Part shown: positions 1 to 6,178 of the stretch, piece by piece
How positions within the stretch are numbered: position 1 is the stretch's first letter
Layout of the letters: every line of letters starts with the position of its first letter
NCBI GenBank assembly: GCA_021793875.1
Contig: JAJYRX010000080.1
Coordinates: 1-6,795, forward strand
DNA: 6,795 nt
Source: Pseudomonadota bacterium
Lineage (GTDB): Bacteria > Pseudomonadota > Gammaproteobacteria > Burkholderiales > Burkholderiaceae_B
Direction of reading: 5' to 3'
Program-made: the position numbers and the translations under genes
Notes under the pieces: model-generated
What the model was told of the DNA's origin: nothing
Database searches by the model: none
What the model saw: only the letters and a program-made list of their open reading frames with translations

Positions 1-1129
1 ACGACATTATTGCTAGTAAGACTGGAAGGTCGGCAGCTGGTTCAGTAATTTTCACACCACCAACTGCATTAACAAATACATCTTGGTCATGAGTTGCTAT
101 TCCGGCATGTCTGTGTAGTACGGCCAGAAGCATAGCCAGCCTATTGCTTTCCAGACCCACTGACAAACGCCTTGGGTTAGGCACGTGCGCTGCATCTACC
201 AATGCCTGTATTTCGACCAATAAAGGCCTACTACCTTCTTGTGTGGCCATTACACATGAACCAGGCACATTGGCTGCATGCTGGGAAAGAAATAGTGCCG
301 ATGGGTTGTTTACACCTTTAAGACCAGTATCGGTCATGGCAAACACACCAAGCTCGTTAACGGCTCCAAACCTGTTCTTAAATGCGCGTATAAGCCTGAA
401 GGAAGAATGTGTATCACCTTCAAAATATAGTACCGTATCGACTATATGCTCTAATACCCTGGGGCCTGCAAGAGAACCATCTTTAGTTACATGACCAATA
501 AGAATTATGGTTGTGCCTGTCTGTTTGGCAACCCTGGTAAGCTGTGCTGCACACTCTCGCACCTGAGAAACCGAGCCTGGCGCTGAGTTCAGAGTATCGC
601 AATACAGTGTTTGTATGGAGTCTATAACAGCAACTTTAGGCTTCTGCTCGGCAAGTGTAGAAAGAATGTTTTGCAGCCTTATTTCGGCTAACAGCTGAAC
701 CTCGCTTGTTTCTACGCCAAGGCGCTGTGCCCTTAGAGCAACCTGTTCTCCAGACTCCTCACCTGTAACATACAAAACTTTTACTGCGCTTGATAGGGAC
801 ACTAGAGTCTGAAGTAATAAGGTAGACTTTCCGATTCCTGGGTCGCCACCTATAAGAACAACTGCACCAGCAACAATACCGCCACCCAGAACTCGGTCAA
901 ACTCTGCTATTCCAGTGGGCTGACGTACGTGCTCTCTGGCTTCTATTTCTGAAAGATTGCGAACAGGTGATTCACCCGCCAACGAGTGAAACCTATCAGG
1001 CTGCGGGCTTTGTATCGTTTCTTTAAGCGTGTTCCACTGATTGCAGTGCGGACATTTACCTTCCCACTTGGGACACTCTCCACCACACTCTGAACATACG
1101 TATATGGTTTTGGATTTTGTTTTCGACAT
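1..1129 (-). CDS. radA: DNA repair protein RadA (Sms), 3' end cut by window edge
   Basis: RadA is a cytoplasmic RecA-like ATPase that drives branch migration of recombination intermediates. I translated the minus strand from the ATG at 1127-1129; 376 codons are present, and family members are usually about 450-460 residues, so roughly the last 80 are outside. Visible parts, in order: an N-terminal zinc finger with Cys12, Cys15, Cys26 and Cys29; Walker A GGDPGIGKST at residues 94-103; the Walker B strand VAVIDS at about 166-171; and the RadA signature KNRFG at 251-255. The Lon-protease-like C-terminal domain begins after about residue 270 and is incomplete. A further Cys at position 19 sits inside the finger loop. 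The start is supported by TAAGG (1135-1139 on the minus strand) five bases upstream. It is the last visible gene of the alr-SDR-radA run, 21 bases after the SDR stop. Identity is certain from these motifs. Confidence 0.97.
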   Translation of the reverse strand, partial: MSKTKSKTIYVCSECGGECPKWEGKCPHCNQWNTLKETIQSPQPDRFHSLAGESPVRNLSEIEAREHVRQPTGIAEFDRVLGGGIVAGAVVLIGGDPGIGKSTLLLQTLVSLSSAVKVLYVTGEESGEQVALRAQRLGVETSEVQLLAEIRLQNILSTLAEQKPKVAVIDSIQTLYCDTLNSAPGSVSQVRECAAQLTRVAKQTGTTIILIGHVTKDGSLAGPRVLEHIVDTVLYFEGDTHSSFRLIRAFKNRFGAVNELGVFAMTDTGLKGVNNPSALFLSQHAANVPGSCVMATQEGSRPLLVEIQALVDAAHVPNPRRLSVGLESNRLAMLLAVLHRHAGIATHDQDVFVNAVGGVKITEPAADLPVLLAIMS

Positions 1130-1150
1130 TTAAACCTTATTAAAACCTAG

Positions 1151-1867
1151 CTAGCGACCAGGCAATGAAGCGCCTCCATCGACCCCTATAACTTGCCCTG
1201 TTATAAAACTAGCGCTATCGGATAGAAGAAACAATACTGTAGCTGCAATATCTTGTGGCAAGGCAAAACGCCCGAGTGGTATTTTATTTAGAGCTTCTTG
1301 CTCAGCCTTACTGCCATGTGGGTGATTAATACGAAAAAGCTCGGTATCTACTGGACCAGGGGCTACGGTGTTTACCGTAACCTTGTACGGCGCAAGTTCT
1401 AGAGCCCAGGTTCCAGTAAGCCCATTCAAGGCGGCCTTGGCAGCTGAGTAGCTGCTGCGCAAACGTGCGCCATGAGCAGCAATACTGCCAATATTTACTA
1501 TTCTGCCATATTGACGTGCCTTCATATATGCAGCAAAAGCTTGAACAACCTGCATAGATACCCTAACGTTAAGGTCTAAAACATCGTAAAACGAAGCTAG
1601 ATCGACCTCTCCTACAGCTTCAGAGCGCACCATGCCAACATTATTTACTATGGCATCGATAGGAAATTTTTCACGTATCATTCTAAGTGTGTCTTCAGTT
1701 TGACCCGCTTTAGATAAGTCACATGAATAAAGGTAGCCGGGGAAGTCTATAGTGTCGGTGTTACGTGCCAAACCAATTACGTGAGCACCTTGATCTGATA
1801 ATTGTTGACTTACAGCCCAGCCTATTCCCTTAGTAGCCCCTGTAACCAACACACATTTGTTCTTCAT
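1151..1867 (-). CDS. SDR-family NAD(P)H-dependent oxidoreductase, FabG-like
   Basis: A complete 238-residue classical short-chain dehydrogenase/reductase, close to the usual 240-250 residues; cytoplasmic, with no signal peptide or membrane segment. Seen in the sequence: cofactor glycine motif TGATKGIG at 9-16, NNVG at 75-78 (commonly NNAG), catalytic tetrad Asn100, Ser128, Tyr140 and Lys144 (YSAAK), the PG turn at 170-171, and a C-terminal ITGQVIGVDGG stretch typical of FabG-like enzymes. Lys13 in the glycine motif and Arg35 after the second strand suggest NADPH preference (inference). It resembles 3-oxoacyl-ACP reductases, but it lies outside a fatty-acid gene cluster, so its substrate is unknown and I give no symbol. 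It is 14 bases downstream of alr and 21 upstream of radA, so it is probably co-transcribed with both. An AGGAG lies 11 bases before the ATG and overlaps the alr stop codon. Confidence 0.93.
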   Translation of the reverse strand: MKNKCVLVTGATKGIGWAVSQQLSDQGAHVIGLARNTDTIDFPGYLYSCDLSKAGQTEDTLRMIREKFPIDAIVNNVGMVRSEAVGEVDLASFYDVLDLNVRVSMQVVQAFAAYMKARQYGRIVNIGSIAAHGARLRSSYSAAKAALNGLTGTWALELAPYKVTVNTVAPGPVDTELFRINHPHGSKAEQEALNKIPLGRFALPQDIAATVLFLLSDSASFITGQVIGVDGGASLPGR

Positions 1868-1878
1868 AAGGTATTTGT

Positions 1879-1883
1879 CTCCT
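1879..1883 (-). promoter_or_regulatory. Ribosome binding site of the SDR gene, overlapping the alr stop
   Basis: On the minus strand the sequence reads TAGGAG, where TAG (1882-1884) is the alr stop codon and AGGAG (1879-1883) is the Shine-Dalgarno sequence for the SDR start at 1867. The spacer is 11 bases, slightly long. A ribosome finishing alr covers this site, so translation of the two genes is probably coupled (inference). Confidence 0.6.
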
Positions 1884-3009
1884 AAATAATTACACGCGGC
1901 ACCCTAGTGGCCACTGCGCACATAAGCTCATACCCTATGGTTTGTGCATGTGCAGCCACTTCGTCTATGGCTGGGCCACCTTGCCCCCATAGAACCACCT
2001 CTGAGCCTGGGCCAGCCTCTGGAATATGGGTAAGATCTGCAACCATCATATCCATAGAAACACGTCCTAAAAGACGTGTTCTTTTACCATGAACAGTAAT
2101 AGGCGTGCCTGTTCCCGCAAGCCTAGGGTAGCCGTCGGCATAACCACAGGAAACAACACCCATTCTGACATTTTCCGTTGCTGTGAATTGATGACCATAA
2201 CCTATAGATGCGCCTGCTTTAAGGTCGCGTACAGCCAATATGCTTGCTTTAAGAGTTTGTGCAGGAAGAAGCCCAAGGCTATTAGCATCACGGTCGGCAA
2301 ACGGTGTGCCACCATAAAGGCAAATACCCGGACGCACCCATTGCTCGGTGTTCTCATTAATTCCAGACCAAACCTGCGGGCTTAAGGTAGCTGCTGAGTT
2401 GCACAAGCTTACCGGGCCTGGAAATTGGCCAGCCACACGTTTAAACAGCTCTAGCTGCTGTTGTGTTTCGTTGGGGTCGTCATCGGCTCTGGAAAAATGG
2501 GTCATTTTCCCAAGCGTGTCAATTTTTCCGTTAGACCTAAGCATTGCTGCATATTCCCAGGCCTTAGCGTACTCTTCTGGCATAAACCCCAGGCGATTCA
2601 TGCCACAATTAAGCTTAAGAAAAACATTTAGCGGCTTTAACAAACTAGCTTTATTGATCATTTCTAGCTGATGAGTACAATGCACCGCTATGGTAAGGTC
2701 GTATTCTTGCACAATGGACAAATCTGATTCGTGAAAAAAACCTTCCAACAGTAAAATGGGCTTGGTCCAGCCAGCCTGACGACATCGTATTGCTTCGTCA
2801 AGGTCTAGCATACCTAGGCCATTGGCCTGCTCAAACGCTTCAACAGCAGGCTCTATACCATGCCCATAAGCATTTGCTTTTATAACCGCCCAAACCTTTA
2901 TACCCGGGTTGTTGCTGTTAGTATTGCTACGTTTTAAGCCATTAATAACGGTATTCAAGTTATGGCTAAGGGCCTTACGCGACACTGTAAGTAAAATCGG
3001 GCGGGGCAT
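1882..3009 (-). CDS. alr: Alanine racemase
   Basis: A PLP-dependent cytoplasmic enzyme interconverting L- and D-alanine; D-alanine feeds peptidoglycan synthesis. The 375 residues match the family length. Domain order is an N-terminal TIM barrel (to about residue 240), then a beta-rich C-terminal domain. Visible residues: PLP lysine Lys44 in AVIKANAYGHG; Lys132, the position carbamylated in some homologues, and Arg139 in LKLNCGMNRLG; the phosphate and substrate region RPGICLYGG at 226-234; the second catalytic base Tyr271 in SIGYGH; GYADGYPR at 289-296; and SMD at 318-320. All catalytic positions are present. The start at 3009 has AGGAGA (3019-3024) nine bases upstream. The N-terminus (MPRPI) and the MNRLGF segment recall betaproteobacterial Alr, from memory. 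It is first in the leftward run with the SDR and radA, and divergent from hpnC. A paralogue such as DadX cannot be excluded, because no dadA is seen. Confidence 0.96.
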   Translation of the reverse strand: MPRPILLTVSRKALSHNLNTVINGLKRSNTNSNNPGIKVWAVIKANAYGHGIEPAVEAFEQANGLGMLDLDEAIRCRQAGWTKPILLLEGFFHESDLSIVQEYDLTIAVHCTHQLEMINKASLLKPLNVFLKLNCGMNRLGFMPEEYAKAWEYAAMLRSNGKIDTLGKMTHFSRADDDPNETQQQLELFKRVAGQFPGPVSLCNSAATLSPQVWSGINENTEQWVRPGICLYGGTPFADRDANSLGLLPAQTLKASILAVRDLKAGASIGYGHQFTATENVRMGVVSCGYADGYPRLAGTGTPITVHGKRTRLLGRVSMDMMVADLTHIPEAGPGSEVVLWGQGGPAIDEVAAHAQTIGYELMCAVATRVPRVII

Positions 3010-3083
3010 TTATTTGACTCTCCTGTTTCGAGCAAGAAATCTAATTTACTTAGGTTCAAGAAGTAATCTTAATACGTTAAACA
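3010..3083. promoter_or_regulatory. Divergent intergenic region between alr and hpnC
   Basis: This 74-base AT-rich gap must carry the leftward alr promoter and probably the rightward hpnC promoter. Leftward, a weak pair can be drawn: TTAAGA (3067-3072) and TAAATT (3043-3048) with an 18-base spacer, followed by the AGGAGA site of alr at 3019-3024. Rightward, TTGACT (3014-3019) resembles a -35 box, but nothing at the right distance resembles TATAAT, and no clear alternative stands out. Because the gap is short, the two promoters would lie nearly on top of each other and could interfere. No operator-like inverted repeat is evident. Promoter positions are guesses; the regulatory role of the gap follows from the gene layout. 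Confidence 0.45.
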
Positions 3084-3917
3084 ATGATCGACCATTACGA
3101 AAATTTTCCGGTAGCATCTATATTAGTACCAGCAAACATAAGGCCAGCGGTAGTTAATGTTTACCGTTTTGCACGCACCGCTGATGATATTGCCGATGAA
3201 GGAAATATGGATGCAGAGGAACGTAGAAAAAAGTTATCTGAATTTGAGCAGGAATTAAACCACATAGATCAAAAAAGTTATAAGCCTAACGATAAATTAT
3301 CAAAAATATTTGAACCACTGTCTCAAACTATAAAACAACATAATCTTCCTATACAGCCTTTTAAAGATTTACTGGCCGCATTTACACAAGACACTTATGT
3401 AAATAGGTACGCAAATAATGAAGAGTTACTAAGTTACTGTAATCTATCCGCTAACCCTGTTGGCGTAATAATGCTTTCTTTATTCAATAAATACAACCAA
3501 GAAAACTTAGAACTGTCTAATGCAATATGTACTGGCCTTCAATTAACAAACTTTTGGCAAGATGTATCTATAGACTGGCTAAAAAACCGTGTTTACTTGC
3601 CCCTGAACGCAATGCAGCGCCATGGCGTAGACGAATCTGTTATACAGAGTGCTAGTGAAGGGTCCCTTCAAGTGTCAGAACTTAATGGCTGGAAAAGCCT
3701 TATGAACGAGCAAACAGAGCACGCACGATCTATGCTTATCAAGGGTTACCCATTAGGCCGTAAAATAGGTGGCAGGTTTGGTTATGAGCTACGAATAGTA
3801 GTACAAGGAGGTCTGCGTATTCTAGAAAAAATAGAAAGCATACAATACGATGTGTTCAATCATCGCCCAGTTCTAAACAAATACGATTGGCTACGCATGA
3901 TACTGCGCGCAATTTAA
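3084..3917 (+). CDS. hpnC: Squalene synthase HpnC (hydroxysqualene synthase)
   Basis: A trans-isoprenyl diphosphate synthase of the squalene/phytoene synthase family. In the known HpnCDE route it converts presqualene diphosphate, made by HpnD, into hydroxysqualene. The 277 residues are all-helical and of usual length, with no signal peptide. Seen: the conserved start HYENFPVAS at 4-12; first aspartate-rich motif RTADDIADEG at 31-40 (Asp34, Asp35, Asp38), which binds diphosphate through magnesium; second motif QLTNFWQDVSIDW at 153-165 (Asp160 and Asp164); and RVYLP at 169-173. HpnC is told from HpnD by HYENFPVAS and NFWQDV. The start is firm: an in-frame TAA lies at 3078-3080 and the next Met is residue 42, after the first active-site motif. 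No Shine-Dalgarno sequence precedes it. It is the first gene of the hpnCDE operon, 24 bases before hpnD. Confidence 0.95.
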   Translation: MIDHYENFPVASILVPANIRPAVVNVYRFARTADDIADEGNMDAEERRKKLSEFEQELNHIDQKSYKPNDKLSKIFEPLSQTIKQHNLPIQPFKDLLAAFTQDTYVNRYANNEELLSYCNLSANPVGVIMLSLFNKYNQENLELSNAICTGLQLTNFWQDVSIDWLKNRVYLPLNAMQRHGVDESVIQSASEGSLQVSELNGWKSLMNEQTEHARSMLIKGYPLGRKIGGRFGYELRIVVQGGLRILEKIESIQYDVFNHRPVLNKYDWLRMILRAI

Positions 3918-3941
3918 ATCCGTTTTTATTAAATCTATTCC

Positions 3942-4820
3942 ATGAGTCCAGACGAATACTGTCAAAATAAGGCTGCTAAAAGCGGCTCTAGTTTTTATTA
4001 CGCTTTTTTATTTCTACCTACTGAAAGACGTCGTGCCATTACCGCCTTATACGCTTTTTGTCGCGAAGTTGACGACATAGTCGATGAAGCACGCGAGCTT
4101 TCCGTTGCGCGTATGAAACTAGCATGGTGGCGCAGCCAAGTAGAGTTTCTATTTAACGGTGACGATGTTGATCATCCGGTTATAAAAGCTCTTAAACCAC
4201 ATATAAATAATTACGGCCTTAAGGCCAGTCAGTTCCATGCCGTTATAGAAGGTATGGAAATGGATTTAGACAAACACACCTATAACACCTGGGAAGAACT
4301 CAAAACATATTGCTGGCACGCAGCCGGTGTTGTTGGTGAAATGTCTGCACAAATATTTGGCTATACCAATAATGACACTATTAAATACGCAGATTACCTG
4401 GGCCTAGCATTTCAGTTAACCAATATAATCCGCGATGTTGGCGAAGATGCCCGCAGGGGGCGTATATACCTTCCGCTAGAAGATCTTAAACGTTTTGAAG
4501 TGTCTAAGGAAGACATACTAGATAGCCGCTATAGCGAAAAATTTCAAAGCCTAATGCGCTATCAAACACAAAGGGCCCGTGAATACTATCTAAAGGCAGT
4601 GCAGGCTCTACCTGAAGAAGACCGTCGCACACAAAGGGCAGGTTTATTAATGGCAGCAATTTACTACGCCCTTCTAAACGAAATAGAAAACGACCAATGG
4701 ATGGTTCTAGACCAACATATAGCTCTTACTCCTATACGTAAGTTTTGGCTAGCTTGGTCAACGTGGGTTAGCGGGGGCAAACGTATTACAAAAACTATTA
4801 AGGCAGGTAAAGCCAAGTGA
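3942..4820 (+). CDS. hpnD: Presqualene diphosphate synthase HpnD
   Basis: Condenses two farnesyl diphosphates into presqualene diphosphate, the first committed step of the HpnCDE squalene route. The 292 residues form one all-helical squalene/phytoene synthase domain of normal length. Seen: N-terminal SPDEYCQNKAAKSGSSFYYA (2-21), very like the start of HpnD proteins; first motif REVDDIVDEA at 41-50 (Asp44, Asp45, Asp48); second motif NIIRDVGEDARRGRIYLP at 161-178 (Asp165 and Asp169). The start is firm: an in-frame TAA lies at 3930-3932 and the next Met is residue 58. The 24-base gap after hpnC is T-rich and lacks a Shine-Dalgarno sequence. The stop TGA overlaps the GTG start of hpnE. A phytoene or dehydrosqualene synthase would look similar, but the hpnC and hpnE neighbours settle the assignment. 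Confidence 0.95.
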   Translation: MSPDEYCQNKAAKSGSSFYYAFLFLPTERRRAITALYAFCREVDDIVDEARELSVARMKLAWWRSQVEFLFNGDDVDHPVIKALKPHINNYGLKASQFHAVIEGMEMDLDKHTYNTWEELKTYCWHAAGVVGEMSAQIFGYTNNDTIKYADYLGLAFQLTNIIRDVGEDARRGRIYLPLEDLKRFEVSKEDILDSRYSEKFQSLMRYQTQRAREYYLKAVQALPEEDRRTQRAGLLMAAIYYALLNEIENDQWMVLDQHIALTPIRKFWLAWSTWVSGGKRITKTIKAGKAK

Positions 4821-6178
4821 AGGTGGCTGTTATAGGTGCGGGGTGGGCAGGCCTTTCTGCTGCAGTACAGGCGGCCGACCTTGGTCACGAGGTTACTGTA
4901 TTTGAAGCCTCCCGCACCCTTGGTGGACGTGCACGCAAGGTTTATTCCAAAAGTTTGAACACCAATATAGATAATGGACAACACATATTAATTGGAGCAT
5001 ATACAAATACAACTGCTCTAATGAAAAGACTGGGATGCAACCTTTCCGATAGTCTGGTAAACATACCATTACACGTAGAAGCAGCTGATTCTTCGTTTAA
5101 TCTAAAAGCATCCAAGGCCCCCGCCCCTTTTCACTTAATTATGGGCTTACTCAAAGCAAGCGGTGTTAGCCTGAAAGAAAAGTGTCTTGCAATAAAAGCT
5201 ATAAACCACCTTAAGCGCAGCAAGTGGAAAACGCCAAGCAACGCATTAAGCGTTAATGAGTGGCTGCAACAAAACCATCAATCTGAAAACATATGCAGAA
5301 GGTTTTGGCACCCCCTGTGTATTGCAACCATGAATACGCCACCAAATATTGCATGTAGCCAGCTATTTGCAAATGTGTTGCGCGATAGTATTGGGGGCCA
5401 TTCTAATAGTTCTAATATACTAATTTCACGCTATAACCTTTCTGCCTTATTGCCTGAAAAAGTCGCCAAACTGAGCTTTACAAACAATGCCAGCATAAAC
5501 ATAAAAACTGGCCAAACTATAACGTCTATAGGCGTTGACGCATACGACAACGAACGTTTGATAATAAATGAAGAAGAATTCCAAGCAGCTATTATTGCAA
5601 CCAATGTGAGGCCGGCCTTAAGGCTAATTCAAAACCTTGCAAAACATAGCTCATATGCACAAGAAGAAGCCAATAAGCTTATTAGTGACTTGCAGCGTTT
5701 CTATTTTGTGCCCATAGCCACACTTAGCATGCAGTTGGAATCTGCACCTGCATTAAGTAAGCCTATGTACATGCTAAGTGAAGACATACAAAAAGGGCAC
5801 TTTGGACAATGGTTATTTAACTGTAATAGCTTTTACAGCCACAGCTCAAATAATATTATTAACGTTGTTATAAGTAACGCAGAAAAAGCTATCGCAAATG
5901 GAGAGCATGCTCTTCTTAATGGGGTTTATGAGCAAGTGAGGCTACAAACAAAACGTTTTGGTCCCATGCCAAAAATGGTCGCGCATGAACTAATAGTAGA
6001 AAAACGTGCAACATTTGCAGCTGTAGCTGGGTTGCATCGCCCTAAACCGAATACCCCATGGAACAATATATGGCTAGCTGGAGACTGGACCGATACCGGA
6101 TATCCAGCAGTGCTTGAAGGTGCAGTAAGAAGCGGCCGAAAGGCCGCTATATTAATGCATCAAAGCTTAATAACTTAG
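4817..6178 (+). CDS. hpnE: Hydroxysqualene dehydroxylase HpnE
   Basis: An FAD-dependent amine-oxidase/desaturase-like flavoenzyme that reduces hydroxysqualene to squalene, the last step of the HpnCDE route. The 453 residues are near the usual 420-450. Seen: N-terminal dinucleotide-binding motif VIGAGWAGLSAA at 5-16; Glu30 closing the second strand, expected to bind ribose; GGRAR at 36-40; DNGQHILIGAY at 52-62, which is characteristic of HpnE; and the C-terminal FAD motif WLAGDWTDTGYP at 419-430 followed by LEGAVRSG at 433-440. The start is GTG at 4817-4819, overlapping the hpnD stop in GTGA; the Rossmann motif begins straight after, so this start fits the family. Only a weak AGGT (4805-4808) precedes it, so translation is probably coupled to hpnD. 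The last codons contain a strong hairpin, and the stop overlaps that of convergent thrC. Confidence 0.95.
   Translation: MKVAVIGAGWAGLSAAVQAADLGHEVTVFEASRTLGGRARKVYSKSLNTNIDNGQHILIGAYTNTTALMKRLGCNLSDSLVNIPLHVEAADSSFNLKASKAPAPFHLIMGLLKASGVSLKEKCLAIKAINHLKRSKWKTPSNALSVNEWLQQNHQSENICRRFWHPLCIATMNTPPNIACSQLFANVLRDSIGGHSNSSNILISRYNLSALLPEKVAKLSFTNNASINIKTGQTITSIGVDAYDNERLIINEEEFQAAIIATNVRPALRLIQNLAKHSSYAQEEANKLISDLQRFYFVPIATLSMQLESAPALSKPMYMLSEDIQKGHFGQWLFNCNSFYSHSSNNIINVVISNAEKAIANGEHALLNGVYEQVRLQTKRFGPMPKMVAHELIVEKRATFAAVAGLHRPKPNTPWNNIWLAGDWTDTGYPAVLEGAVRSGRKAAILMHQSLIT
6131..6148. terminator. Perfect hairpin with GAAA loop at the hpnE/thrC convergence
   Basis: AGCGGCC (6131-6137), loop GAAA (6138-6141), GGCCGCT (6142-6148): a perfect 7-bp GC-rich stem closed by a GNRA-type loop in the plus-strand RNA. 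It lies within hpnE, encoding part of SGRKAA, 28 bases before the hpnE stop and 26 bases beyond the thrC stop. On the plus strand it is followed by ATATTAAT rather than a T-run; on the minus strand by TCTTACTG, only partly T-rich. It could be a weak terminator for thrC transcripts or a 3' stabilising stem for hpnCDE mRNA, but a role is not shown by sequence alone. Confidence 0.4.

Noticed and set aside
144..494. Plus-strand ORF of 116 codons near the left edge
   Set aside because: It lies opposite the conserved RadA coding sequence and its translation shows no recognisable domain; an antisense shadow.
1907..2671. Three overlapping plus-strand ORFs of 61-107 codons
   Set aside because: All are antisense to the fully conserved alr gene and have no recognisable protein features.
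2909..3157. Plus-strand ORF of 82 codons across the alr/hpnC gap with a hydrophobic start
   Set aside because: It overlaps the alr 5' end antisense and the hpnC 5' end in another frame; the conserved alr and hpnC starts explain the DNA, and no ribosome site supports it.
3543..3578. HpnC second aspartate motif is DVSID rather than the DxxED-like form of HpnD
   Set aside because: The QDVxxDW form is, as far as I recall, usual for HpnC, so it is a family trait and not a defect.
4215..4226. Perfect 12-base palindrome GGCCTTAAGGCC inside hpnD
   Set aside because: It has no loop, lies mid-gene and encodes ordinary HpnD residues (GLKA); probably chance.
4664..4984. Minus-strand ORF of 106 codons over the hpnD/hpnE junction
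   Set aside because: Antisense to two conserved genes, including the FAD-binding start of HpnE; no sign of coding.
5609..5624. Overlapping palindromes AGGCCGGCCT and GCCTTAAGGC inside hpnE
   Set aside because: Short, mid-gene and without any partner feature; too weak to call an operator or repeat.
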